The translations under genes were made by a program, and so were the position numbers. Below are positions 24,023-35,169 of a stretch of 64,000 nt of DNA, in pieces (within the stretch, counting starts at the first letter, position 1; each line of letters begins with the position of its first letter). The notes below the pieces were generated by a model. The model was not told the DNA's origin, searched no databases, and was given only the letters and a program-made list of their open reading frames with translations. The stretch comes from Nymphaea colorata (Eukaryota; Streptophyta; Magnoliopsida; Nymphaeales; Nymphaeaceae). Where the stretch lies: assembly GCF_008831285.2 (NCBI RefSeq), contig NC_045149.1:436001-500000 (forward strand), written 5' to 3'.

Positions 24023-27000
24023 TCTAGAAGACAGAAGGACGACCAGCTTGTCATCCTTTAGAAAGGAGGATTGATCGTGCCAATATTTAACAGAGTATTC
24101 TATTCAATGTAAAATTTTAAAAATGGATTAAAGTGACCTTTGAATGGTATTTGATTTTCAGCAAAATAATCTAAAAGTTAATATATATATATATATCATA
24201 GCCACAAATATCGTGATATTTACGAGAAAAATGAAATATTTTTTTTGACCTTTTTATGGTTAGTGATATCATGGATTCACGTATAAACTTAGATTAAATT
24301 ATTTATTATCATTTCTATCATCATTAATACATTTTCTTCGTCATTTTGACTAGTTTTTTAATTCCGTATTAATAGTTTCTTATTTTTATTTTTAAATTTT
24401 AGGTTTTTGTTTCATTTTTCAAAAATTTGCTGAGATTTTCTTGGGAAGAAAATGTTTGCTGAAAGTACTTGAGAAAAACCTCGCTGTTAAAAAAAAAATT
24501 CCCAAAAACGATGTTTGTGGCTATCATAATATATATATATATATATATATATTATAAATGTATGATTCATGCATTTTTTCGTTCAGGTTTGGACAGAGAA
24601 ATCCTCTAGCCTCTCATGCATGGCATTGGGCTGATTGTGATTGAACGGATTTCCGTATATACCAGACCTTAATATACCAAATTTGATGGGGATTCTCTGG
24701 GCCATTGATTTTAAGAAAAACATATGTTAGAGATTAAGCTGAAGAAATGGACTAGTTGTATTTTCAAGAGACCAAAATACCCCTCGGAGAAGGCAAGGGA
24801 TTTCATTATGGAGGCTCATTTGTTTTTTCCATTGAGGGGTATTTGAGTCTTTTAAAAGTACAATTATATTTTCATTTTTTTAGCTTAATCTCCACCATTG
24901 GATCTCCTTAAAATAAGCAGCGTAGACACTTTCCATCAAATCTGACATACGAAGGTCTGGTATCTACCTGTTCAGCTTTTCAGAGATATATATATATATA
25001 TATGTCATAGTTACACATAACATTTTGGAGTTTTAAATGGCGAGTTTTTTTTGGGTGTAATACGGCGGACTTGAAAAAAACAGGAAATGTATAGTAAATT
25101 TAAAAAAAATAAAATAAAAATCTAAAAAATTAGGGAAAGTGAAATAAGTAAAAATCTAATATGACAATACGTGTAATGATGTTGCATATGTCACATGGGT
25201 ACGGGTACGGGTACAGACCATTTTTAAAAAACTCGAGTACGAGGGTACGGCCGTACACACATATATGTCAAAAAATTTCAAACATAATTACATATTCGCA
25301 CATATATATATCAAAAAGTACAAACAGAATAACATATTATCATATTCATAAATCATAAACCAATAGAAACAGGGATCATTCCAAATAGATGAATCCTCTC
25401 ATGAAATGATATATCACAGCAATAATTAGGGAAGACGCAGATTTGAAAAATCTGCAATAGGAGACTCAAACATGTCTCATTGCCGAACACATTTATCAAG
25501 CCATATGTTTAGCTTGCAAGATGTCTTGGAGGTTGGAACACAAAACGGCCCCTGGTATAGACACTATAATCAATTTGACTATTGTATTACCGAGCGGAGC
25601 AGCTGATGCACAATCTCATTCTTCTACTACAGATTAGAGCTTATCAGCTATAACATGGAAAGCAATAGGATTATAGGACAGTAAATAGTATTGAAATATA
25701 ACGTGATTAAAAGAAATCTAGGCTGCCTTAGACAGTCTGCATCTACTTGGGCATAAAAGCAGAGAGAACCATCGATACAACAAGCAACAATTTTACGAAT
25801 GCAAAGAAAAGGAAAAAGAAGAAATGGGACAGAGAGAACCATCGGTCGAGAACACTAGCAAATAGAACAGGGGTGGCCGTCGTCGTCGTCGTCGGTTGTC
25901 GCCGGCGGCGAAGGCAGGGGTGGAGCCGATAAAAATGAAAAGAAAAATGAAAAAAGTGAAAAAAATACCGTGACAGTCGTTCTTGCCGTCGCCTCCTACC
26001 GTCTGCGTTTGCCGCTGCCGTTCCGCCCCTGCGTTCGCCGCCCCTGCCTTCATTGCCGCTGCCTTCGTCGCCGGACGTCGGTCGGTGAGAGGTAGGGAGA
26101 AACCGAAACCCTTAACTTTCGTTTTAAGTTTTAAGAGTTTCGAACTTTCTTTTTTTTTAACGTTAAAATGGTTTCGTTAAAATTAAAAACGGACATTTTT
26201 TAACTCGGTCAAATTTGACCGTGTCCAAAAAAGGACGGATACGGCCTCCGGTGCGTTGACCGTACCCAGTACGGTGAACGCCGCACCTAGGCGTACCCAA
26301 GCCCGTACCTATACCCATACCGGTGTCGTACCGGTACCGGACGGGTACTTCACCTTCACAGGCGTACCTGTGTATCACCGTGTATCATAGGATGTTACAT
26401 ATATGTATATTATATGATTATAATTATATATATAACATAAACACAATAACCTTCCATTAGTAACAGCTGCACCACTCCACACCCAGTGTGCACCTGATTT
26501 CTGGTGTAGCAGAAAATTTACAGCGTTATCAGCACCCATGTGATTAACCTAGTAATCATGGTTTTTTAATGGACACGCTTCAATATGATGTGTGCAGTCC
26601 ATCTAGAGCTCCTTAACCCACACAAACATGTAACCCATCAGCATAAGAACGTGAGAAATTAAAAGCTAGAACGAGGAGCGAGAGACACTGAGAGAACCAC
26701 TGGTTGTGTGAAAACTGGAAACCCAGCAGAGGAAAAGAATGGACATAAATTGAAAGAGATGGGAGGAGAACAGACATAAAGAGAGATGGGGAAGAGAGAG
26801 ATGGCTAAGAAGAGATTTAAACTTTGGGTAAGTAAGAGAAAGAAAATGCGTAATGAAATCTGTTGCCTACCTCAATGGACTGAATGAGCAGCAGTTGTTT
26901 TGTCCAACTCCCATGGCATAACCTGTCTTTTTCAAAAGCCCTAGAACTCCCAGCTCCTTCCTCTGAACTCGATTCATGTTGACCATTATTTAACGTCTTT

Positions 27001-30000
27001 TCACTTTGAAGCCATTATAATTTTCAAATATTACAAGCCACCGAACCCCAAGAAAATGAATGCATAAAAAAAAGACACGAGAAAATGGGTTTTAAAAGTA
27101 TTTTTTCCCCGTTGTCTCATTTAAAAAAAACATGAATTTTCCCTTTTTTGGCAAATGAATTTTTCATGTTTTTTTCTCATTTTTTTTCAAAAATAACGTG
27201 TTTTCTGTGAACACACACACACTGCACCTGCATCCAAGTTTCCCACATTGCAACCTGCACCCCACACCCCTGTGAGGCAAGAATCAGTGATTGTTAACGT
27301 TTGGAACAATCTACACCAAATGTCTTGCACCAGAAATTCAACTCATGAAAGGTTAGTCTTGAGATATTACTTTTTCATGGGCAGAAATCTAGTACATGAG
27401 AGTTGTACGAATAGAAGGTTGATACTAAATTAAGCATGGAAGCATAGTATAGGTCTATTGGTATAGGTGTATGGCTGCTACTATGACAGAGCGTGGATCG
27501 GACATTTGTTAACTGAAAACACATATTCTATCTCTACGTCATTCTTGATGTGTCTGTGACAACAAAAGTGCTATAAGCATATATTTTAATTGCATCCATC
27601 ATAGTCGTACATAATGCATCTAGATAGATCAACAGTTAGACGTGAAATTGTAGACAAAGAAACCGTGGTTTACTTTGTTCATGCTAAAAATCAAATGGTT
27701 GACCTTTTCCATGAGAAGGATTGGTAAAAAATTGATGTTGGTTTTCAAAAAGCAATGCTTGACACAACTTGAGAATGGGTGTTAAGATGTCCTGGATGAG
27801 GCATAATGAATTTGAGTGAAACCCAAATCTGGCATATTGTACGTTGTATATCATGTATATGTCTTTCACATGTGTAAGTTTAAGTAGTAAAAGGAATCCT
27901 ACTTATGGTCACAAAAGTTGATGATATTTTCAAGACGATGCTTGCTAATATCACCCAAAAAAAGGGAAATTTCTTGAAATATATGGAAAAGATTGCTGGT
28001 TTCAATTTCACTGAAATATTGTTATGATATTTCCCCAAGACTAATTTTTTAATATACTTTTATTTTTTAAAATATTTTAATAATGATTTTGAATTTGTAA
28101 CAATGTTTTTGTGAGAGTGTTAGAACAAACTCATAAATAATATTTTCTGTTACTTTTATCTGTTTCTTATTTTCTTTATTCCAGAGAAAACGAATCTACT
28201 AATTAATACCCAAGATAAGTCTTGCTGATAAGAATGTGAGGACTATTTTTTACTATAATAATATAATTCTACTTGTCATGATGATGATGGTTTTTCTTTT
28301 TTTTGGAAGGTCATACATATAGCAATCTATCTACACTCAATAGATTCACCTCATGGCTTTTTGGTGGCAAACAGTGTGTCTCCCTGTTTTTGGTATCCCA
28401 TTTATCTTGTTGGCACACAAATCAAGTCTGCATGTAATCTTTATCTTTGATCAATAGCCAATCTTCTATCTATGGATACATCTCATGGCTTTTCTGACCT
28501 CCCTGTTTTCGGTATTCTACTTTGTCTTGTGGCACTCAAGTCAAGTCCCTGTGATCATTTAAGGTGCTGGAGTTCAAGGAGGCTGTAGTTTCTATCACAC
28601 ATATTACTGCCACCGACTGACTAGTTGAGTTGGTGAATTTCCATATGCAGTGCCATCCAAGTTACCTTTTTGAGTAGTTATTGGCTATAAGAACGATCTA
28701 GGATCTAATACAATAAAAAGATGGAGATCCTTTCTCAGCTGTTAATTCATGAGAGGTGGCCGACCATGAATTGGTTCTCAGGTCATCATGGATTATAGTG
28801 CCAATAAATAGCGTCATAAGCTAGGTTCAGCTGTATTTCTATAGGCCATGTTTTTGTTTCAAGTCTGGTTTATGAAATAATCAAATTGTTCCAAAACTTG
28901 CTTTATTGTATTGAAGTTTGAATTTCCAAAAAACTTGGTTTTATAGCACAATTCAAGGAGCCTCAAGGTGTTTCCATCTGATAAATTAGGTTCCTTTGGT
29001 TTGCAAGCATCAAGAAGCTCTGACCAATACAATCATGTTGTTATCCAAATTGCTTTCTACTGTTGATCATCGTTTTGTCCCTTTGGACAATAATTTTTAG
29101 TGGTTGTCTCCCATATACAAGTCCTACCACCGTCTAGTTATCTGTGCTTTTGACAATTTTTTTCAGTCAGAATTCCAGTATCTATTTGGTAAGACAATTG
29201 TGTTCTGATTAACAATGGGGATATGAGTGCTGTATAGACATAACTAGATTAGGATTGCCAGAAAAAGGAAGGTGCTTGGTTCACCATTGTTGACATCCTT
29301 GAAATCGTTTTCACCACCAGCTCACTGGTAAATGCCTCTTTCCTTCAGGAATCCAATATATTTAGTAAATATTGCTTAATTTACACCTGAAGAGGTCTAA
29401 AATGTGTCTTGATAGACTAGAAGTTCATATCTGAAGTTGTCGATTGCGAGGCCTGACATTGTAGCTGATGACCACGGTATCAGAAACTATCATGCACATT
29501 TGAATGGTTGAACATTTCCAGGTTTTTATTTATGTCATCAACAACTGAATTTAGATGCATTGTCCATTGGGATGCAAATGTCATCCATAAGATTGAACGA
29601 GACTTATGCTGTTGAAAACTTAAATGTCTTAGCACAGTGTAGGAGGTGTGTCTGGGCAGGACTAGGCGACATTACATGCATTAAGTGGTTGACAAAAAAG
29701 TGAACAAATAAAATGCAATATTAACTAGTAAAATTGAAACATCAGTCAATGAATAACCTGTGATTATCAACTAATAAGAGCATGACAGTAAAATGCACTA
29801 TAAAAATAACAGAATAACATGACATAAACTTAATTAATAGTTTTAAAGGACAAATTTAATAAGATGAACAATTAAATATAGAGGTTACATGGAAGCTGTG
29901 CTGTTAAGAATGCACATTGGACCATAGGCTTGACTGGTTTCTTAGACTGACTGTTGTTAGGTGACCTGCCATTTGAAAACACCTAGGAGATCATCTAGGC

Positions 30001-32489
30001 TTGCGTTGGCATTCAATAGCCTTGAGCCTTGGCTTGCAACAATGTAGGCTTTTTTCAAATTTTCTCTACTTGTGCTGAATCTGAAGTAGTTCTTTCTTTT
30101 TACTTTTGCTGGTCTTGTGCAAATTTCCTTTTCCTCATTTATTTTATGTTGAATGGGGTTTGCATTAGAAGTATATTTATATGTGTGTCTCTGTGTGTGT
30201 GTGTGTGTATCTATAATTATAGTTATAATCATACTTCATATATTATGATATTTTGAATATCTCTATGTTCTTTTAGGTTTTTAATTGATTTGTTTTTGTG
30301 ACATTGATTTCTGCAGTACTTTTTCTTGTTTATTAGAATTATAATAGAAGACAGTTTTATGGCAAAGAATGTTAGCATAGAGCCTGTGAATTTCATGAGG
30401 ATTTACATTCCTTTATAAAATGGAATAGATGGTAATTGTAGGCCGTAGTCTAAGTAACACAGACACGGCTGGCAGGTTGCAGTTACCAGTGTCGACACAC
30501 TGACATGTCAACACAGGTATGGCGACAAGGCTGGACATGGCAGTTTTGATTTTTTGCTGGTTTTTATGTGTAACTTTGCATATTTTTTGTGGAATTTTGG
30601 AATTTTGCATACTTTTTGTGATGGTTTTCACATATACATATATGTATATATATTATATACCTTGTTGTATCCCTCTGTCTATGATTTTTAAAATGGTCAT
30701 GTCCATACTGGTATGCCTATAACTGTACCCATACCAGTATCTGTGTGACTTAGGCCGTAGTTTATCCTTTTAGGTTTCACAAATTAGAATTAGAGATTTC
30801 ATGGTTGTATCTACGAAATTAGAAAATTTCACATGCTCTAAAACATTGCAAAGAAGTGATGTTGCAAGCTTGCTCTCTTTGTGCTATATAGCGTTTATTA
30901 TTAACCATTGAATACTAAATTTGCTTTTTCAAGCATTTGGTTATTTATTATCATGTTAATGGAATGCCTAATGCGAGTATTATTGTGCATTTCAATTGTT
31001 TTGTTATAATTTGTGAATAATAGGTTTTCAGTTGAAATGCTTCTCTGTTAAGTTTTAGAAATTAATCTCACATTTTATTGGTTTTTTTGGTACTGGTTAA
31101 TTCTCCTAATTCCACCTACGCTGTAGTCCTAACTCACAGCCTCAGCTGCCGTACCTCTTTTAACATGCCTTAGGATTAGTCCTAGCACATGCCACTGCCA
31201 GGGAGACTGAATCCCGCCCTCTTCCTATGATCCACCTCTATGGGGAACCTTTAGCCATTTGCAAGCAATAATTTAGCAGAAAGCTAATGAGCTAATATTG
31301 CACTCCCATATTACAAAGCTAGGCAAGAAATCAGATTGAGATTAATTGAGACCTGTGGGCACAGCTAAGGCAGCTCAAACCTGCATGAGCTCAAAATACT
31401 CAACATGGTTGCTTGCTTTTGGCTATTACATGTAACAACATTTTCCTCTTTCCAGGTTCAACAGCAAAACCAGAAGACCTTTATCGAATAATTGAGCATT
31501 TTGCACTTGGTCGTAGAAGAATCGAGCTTTTTGGGGAGGACCATAATATACGTGCAGGCTGGCTGACGGTTGGAAAAGGTCTAACTTCATCAAATTTCAA
31601 TTCGGAGGTATTGCTTCTATGTGATAATCGATTCATGTGCTTGGTACTTCAAAGGGAATATGGTTTACCTTAAGCACAAATAATTTGTGCCCAACAAGCA
31701 ATGAAACAAATAAACATACATAAATGCGTAGATACATACCTGAGAGAGAGGGAGAGCATTTGTCAAAGTCTAGCGATGTAGACAAGTTCGTCATGATCCA
31801 TTGGCTAAGAGACTTGACCAACGTTCTGTTAAAAAGATGGTGATTTTTGAGGATAGAATACCTTTTTTGAATGGTTTGGTTTTAACAATTGACTTTCAAG
31901 CCTCTTTGGAAAAAAAATAATATGCATCATTTTTTATCAGACCAAGAGTACAAAAAGTAGTTGGCATCAGTAAAAGTCCATGTGTGAAGAAACAGATCAC
32001 CTGTTCCACATCTTGCAGGGGTATATCAGGAACTTTGCTGACAAAGATGGAAAAGTTTGGCAAGGAGGTGGTGGTCGCAACCCTCCACCAGATGCACCCC
32101 ATCTTGTAGCTACAACTCCAGAGATAGAAAACCTCCGGCCAAAATCTCCACCACAAAAAAATCAGCAGCAGCAGACGTCATTCATTTCTCAGGCCGCATC
32201 AAGCTCTTCCAACAAAAGAGCGACAGGCAATTCACCGGGACAGCAGAACCAGATTGGTCCCACGCTAACGCCATCTCCACCAGGTATTGGCCTGAACCAG
32301 GAGGTGTCCAGCTTGAATGTTCAGGGTGGGATTCCATGGGGTTCACCTCTGGGTATAAAGAGCATAGAGACCGGGAATATGATGGCAGATGATAAATTTT
32401 TTGAAAATTATGGGACAAATGTATCGTGTGGACAGGGTAGTGGGGAGCCTGTCGATTTTGATTCTCAGAGAACACTAAATATGATGTGA
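15673..32489 (+). CDS. MTB: N6-adenosine methyltransferase subunit MTB (METTL14 homologue)
   Basis: Six coding exons were read by eye, all with GT-AG introns and matching phase: 15673-18798, 19677-19760, 22332-22436, 22989-23097, 31456-31607 and 32019-32489. Together they encode 1,348 residues. Residues 1-720 are disordered and rich in Arg, Asp, Glu and Ser. A short RGG-like patch lies near 760-778 and a Pro/Gly-rich stretch near 785-930. The MT-A70 domain runs from about 946 to 1235, with DPPW at 1011-1014, then [42 protein letters not shown] and [11 protein letters not shown] Gln/Ser tail follows. The protein is the partner of MTA (METTL3) in the nuclear mRNA m6A writer complex (Arabidopsis MTB/EMB1691). 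In METTL14 proteins the fold mainly supports RNA binding and MTA activity. The start is the first ATG after the leader intron. Intron 4 is 8,358 bp. No break is seen. Confidence 0.95.
18799..19676 (+). other. MTB: MTB intron 1 (878 bp)
   Basis: Phase-0 intron with donor GTATTA and acceptor TTCTTAG. If retained, the reading frame stops after three codons (V-L-N), giving a protein that ends within the methyltransferase domain. No repeat element recognised. Confidence 0.85.
19761..22331 (+). other. MTB: MTB intron 2 (2,571 bp)
   Basis: Donor GTATGT, acceptor TTTTTGTAG, phase 0. It holds the short inverted-repeat element at 19973-20299. The rest is AT-rich without features that I can name. Confidence 0.85.
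19973..20299. mobile_element. MITE-like inverted-repeat element, family copy 1
   Basis: Ends CATTGTCACATA and (inverted) TATGTGACAATG. The interior is AT-rich and shares a CCCGAGATTTTCC motif and a TATTATACCCGAGAAATTT motif with the copy at 22556. I could not define a target duplication. Confidence 0.6.
22437..22988 (+). other. MTB: MTB intron 3 (552 bp)
   Basis: Donor GTTGGT, acceptor GAAATAG, phase 0. About 60 percent of it is the inverted-repeat element at 22556-22892. Confidence 0.85.
22556..22892. mobile_element. MITE-like inverted-repeat element, family copy 2
   Basis: Ends CATTGTCACAG and (inverted) TTTGTGACAATG. The interior closely resembles 19973-20299, including the AACACGTAT and GTATTATACC(C/T)GAGAAATTT motifs. 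It occupies most of a short MTB intron without disrupting the splice sites. Confidence 0.6.
23975..24021. repeat. Compound (CT)n(AC)n microsatellite
   Basis: About 12 CT units run straight into about 11 AC units within MTB intron 4. Confidence 0.95.
24199..24523. mobile_element. MITE-like inverted-repeat element, family copy 3, in a TA tract
   Basis: Ends ATAGCCACAAATATCG and (inverted) CGATGTTTGTGGCTAT, lying between two (TA)n runs (24181-24196 and 24528-24552). The interior has the GAGATTTTC and GAGAAAA motifs of the other copies. Insertion into a TA microsatellite hides any TA duplication. Confidence 0.5.
24655..24967. mobile_element. Snap-back (foldback) MITE in MTB intron 4
   Basis: The ends TATACCAGACCTT and (inverted) AAGGTCTGGTATC pair. 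The similarity continues inward: AGATTAAGCT pairs with AGCTTAATCT, and AAATACCCCTC pairs with GAGGGGTATTT. Almost the entire 313 bp forms two imperfect arms with a short loop near 24810-24825. When MTB is transcribed, the pre-mRNA would contain this hairpin. Confidence 0.65.
25187..26390. mobile_element. Non-autonomous MULE-like element with GC-rich interior
   Basis: Flanked by 9-bp near-identical repeats GATGTTGCA (25178-25186) and GATGTTACA (26391-26399), the duplication size of Mutator-like elements. The ends TATGTCACATGGG and (inverted) TATGATACACGG are weak inverted repeats followed by GGGTACGGGTAC-type subterminal repeats on both sides. The centre (about 25870-26090) is GC-rich CCGTCGTCG-type sequence quite unlike the surrounding intron. 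No transposase recognised. Confidence 0.5.
27590..27800 (+). pseudogene. Copia RNase H C-terminal scrap
   Basis: A plus-strand frame reads [14 protein letters not shown], then [13 protein letters not shown], like the end of copia RNase H (H-I-D-V-x-x-H-F-I-R-E-K, then a block of the form T-x-x-Q-x-A-D-x-L-T-K). It then shifts frame to F-K-K-Q-C-L-T-Q-L. This is short and decayed, so the call is tentative. Confidence 0.35.
30450..30753. mobile_element. hAT-like MITE (304 bp) in MTB intron 4
   Basis: Perfect 8-bp flanking repeats GCCGTAGT (30442-30449 and 30754-30761) enclose the inverted ends CTAAGTAACACAGACAC and (inverted) CTAAGTCACACAGATAC. An 8-bp duplication is the hAT signature. Non-coding. 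Confidence 0.72.
31608..32018 (+). other. MTB: MTB intron 5 (411 bp)
   Basis: Donor GTATTG, acceptor CTTGCAG, phase 0. The first codon after it is Gly where the Arabidopsis protein, as I recall it, has Ala in A-Y-V-R-N-F. Nothing else recognised. Confidence 0.85.
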
Positions 32490-33191
32490 TTTTTTCGTTC
32501 ATATTCTGGCATGGTTGCCAAAAAAATATCCATTTCTCATAGTTTCTTTGGTGATTTTTTATTGAATAGTTTTTGAGAACTTGGTGGGTTTCTTCTGCCA
32601 GTTTGCCGTGAATTTCTTCTCGCGAGAAGTAAGACCCAGCGCCAATTTAGGGTTCATGAAAGAGCATTCGTGATGATCGGAAACGTCTTTAGGATCTCTT
32701 TTGCTGTTTCAAAATCAGTCCTGAAACACGAGTATTTCAGGATAGGTGCCTTTCTTTGGTTTAATCACATAAACATACTCAAATTTTGAGAATTTTTTTT
32801 CACTGCTTTTCCTTAATAGAAGAAGTAAATTCAAAGGGTAATCAAAATGTGATCAGATTTTTATTTTTCTTTATTTTTTGTGAAAAATATTTCTTGGAAG
32901 ATTTGATTATTTGAGCTACTCAAAGCCGATTGAGGCGCTTCTGCCATTCCCGCCGTTGAAACATTTTAAGAAAAATGTTGGACGCTGTCTGATTTTTTCT
33001 CCCTTAAATTTAAAGGGATTACAACGAGTGAATCTGACATATTTTACAGCTTGACTTTAGGATGTATGAGGGGAACTTGTACGTTTCAGGCCGCCCTGAA
33101 AAGTTTCATGGGTATCAAACGGTTCCCAGTATCTTGGGAAGGAGACACTTCCTAGCCAGCCTTGTGATATAAATTTTGGTCTAAAGAAAAG

Positions 33192-33229
<38 letters not shown>

Positions 33230-35169
33230 CAAAGTCACCTAAGCCATTCATCTGAAACAGATCAATGATTGAAAAAAGAAGAATAAAATATCCATTCTGA
33301 TTGGATAGTTGAGTGATTTTAAAAAGCCAGTCACTATTTAATTTTCTTTATATATATAAAAAATTGTAAAGCTATATTACTCTTCCGAAAGAGATTTAAG
33401 GCACATGTAAGAGTCAGTGGAACCCCAGCCAAAACCCCTCTTAGCTGCTTAGTACGTTTCATCCGTAACTCTTAGTGTAAGACTACTGAAATATGATGCG
33501 CTATATAGTATCTGTATTGCGTGTGCAGCGTGTCCATGCACCAAGGGGGGAAGGGAAGAGAGAGAAAGGAAGCTACACGGTATTTGTATTGCGTGTGCAG
33601 TTTGTCCATGCGCCACAGAAAGAGAGAGAGAGAGAGTGTGTGAGTGAGTTTCTCTACAAGTTCAAACACTTTAGCGTTACGTTGCACTAAGCCACGACTG
33701 TGGACGCAAAGTTGCACAACTAATAAATTTAGCTGATATAACCGATGACGCAGCTTGATTTTTGGCAGGCTCTTTTACTTTTGGTAGAGATAATACACAA
33801 CCTTTATAGGAGATGAACAAAAGACTCTTCGCAAGGCTGGCTGGCTAGGACTTCTACTTTTTTTTTTTTTTTTTTTTGTCGTTGCCTGCTTCAGCTGCAT
33901 AGCTTCTCTAACAGCTCTGCTTAACCAGACTCCCCATGTACAACAAATGGTAAATTTGGAACCGGCTAGTCGATCGTGGCCATAAGGCTACCAGTTGATC
34001 TTGAAGGCTGACAGCATCCCTTTCTATGCACTTTTATCATCTTCAGGTTTCTTCTTGTGGCTGCTGATTTCAACTGGCACTGTTGATTTATACAATAGTA
34101 AATCAGTCAGAATTAGATTAAGAAACAGCAAAAACAAGGGGAATGTCAATTTTCGGATAAAGCTATTCAACAAATTAATTGTTGTCTGAGAAGTCAATGG
34201 AAGCTGTAATCCACCAGGCTAGGGTATCCGACCTGAGACCTTCAAGAGTTGGTCAATGATGAGCTCAAGGGCCCATCCCTGGACATAATCCGGTATGAGC
34301 ATGCTGAACCCAACTTATCAGGATTAATAAGGAAATAACACACCTAACAACAAGGCAAGCAGGATGTCCTTCACTCATCTTTTCAGTTTTACGAGGCTGC
34401 AAATATTTTTTACTTGGATAAAGCCGGTGGAAACCATGATCATGGTAAGGAGAACTTTTGTTATTGATGAAGATATACGAACATATGAGTGGAAACAATA
34501 CTTGAAAATTGTGACTCCCTGTCTGAATGAGGTTAGAAAGATTTATTTATTAAACAAGAGACCATGAACCAAATTTTCTTTGATGTAGGACCATCCTCCT
34601 TACATCTTTGATTGGGACACATGTATTGTTAACACTTAAAAAAAATTACAGAGTTCAATCAGATAATCAAAAAAACTCCCTGCTGAACAGATCATATATA
34701 TCAACCTTACAGGTTTGATCTATCAACTGAAAATGTATGAATATAAAAGCAACCTTGACTCAATAATTCATTGAGTTCATTAAACCAAACATCTTCCCCC
34801 ATACTAAGATAACTGGTTCCCATGGACAGACTGCTCATTTATAGACTGCTAACGTGAGTTTCTTTTTTCTTTTACTGTTCTAGATATCTAAGAGAAAAGT
34901 CTTTGAAAAGGTGTCTGGTCTCCTAGTTAAGTTCCCTGCATCAGATGACTTCTTTTCTGCATAAAATTTATCCGTGTAGTACACACCCCTCCCAATGCAC
35001 CATTTAGTGTTAGACAGACAAAAGATTGGACAGCTTGAAGGCTGACTTTCTCCTTGCTCCATATAACCTAGTGAACGTATGCAGTTCATCAAACACCCCC
35101 TAAAGCAATGAATACCATCAAACAGCCAATCAAGCAATGAATACCATCCAACAGCCAATCAAGCGAAAC
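32490..35169. other. Intergenic region between convergent MTB and HCF106
   Basis: It contains the 3' ends of both transcripts. It also holds a (TA)n run at 33193-33227, and a 34-bp unit repeated about 70 bp apart (about 33508 and 33578, core TGTATTGCGTGTGCAG). A T-run of about 20 lies near 33859-33878. A 30-bp direct repeat with core AATGAATACCATC lies at about 35105-35165. No further gene is recognised. I do not see an unambiguous AATAAA pair for either gene. Confidence 0.5.

Larger units (their letters stand above)
23098..31455 (+). other. MTB: MTB intron 4 (8,358 bp), transposon-rich
   Basis: Donor GTTAGT, acceptor TCCAG, phase 1 (splits a Gly codon). From left to right it holds a CT/AC microsatellite, an inverted-repeat element (24199), a snap-back element (24655), a MULE-like element (25187), a copia RNase H scrap (27590) and a hAT-like MITE (30450). 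Two degenerate copies of a roughly 110-bp unit lie at 28350-28560. Between these I see only AT-rich sequence. No gene is recognised in either strand of the intron. Confidence 0.85.

Noticed and set aside
25980-26180. GC-rich frame with Ala/Pro-rich product as a small host gene
   Set aside because: It lies between subterminal repeats of a MULE-like element and ends in low-complexity sequence. It is better treated as cargo.
28350-29500. Gene-like stretches in MTB intron 4
   Set aside because: No frame longer than about 60 codons, no motif, and no splice sites framing a conserved block.
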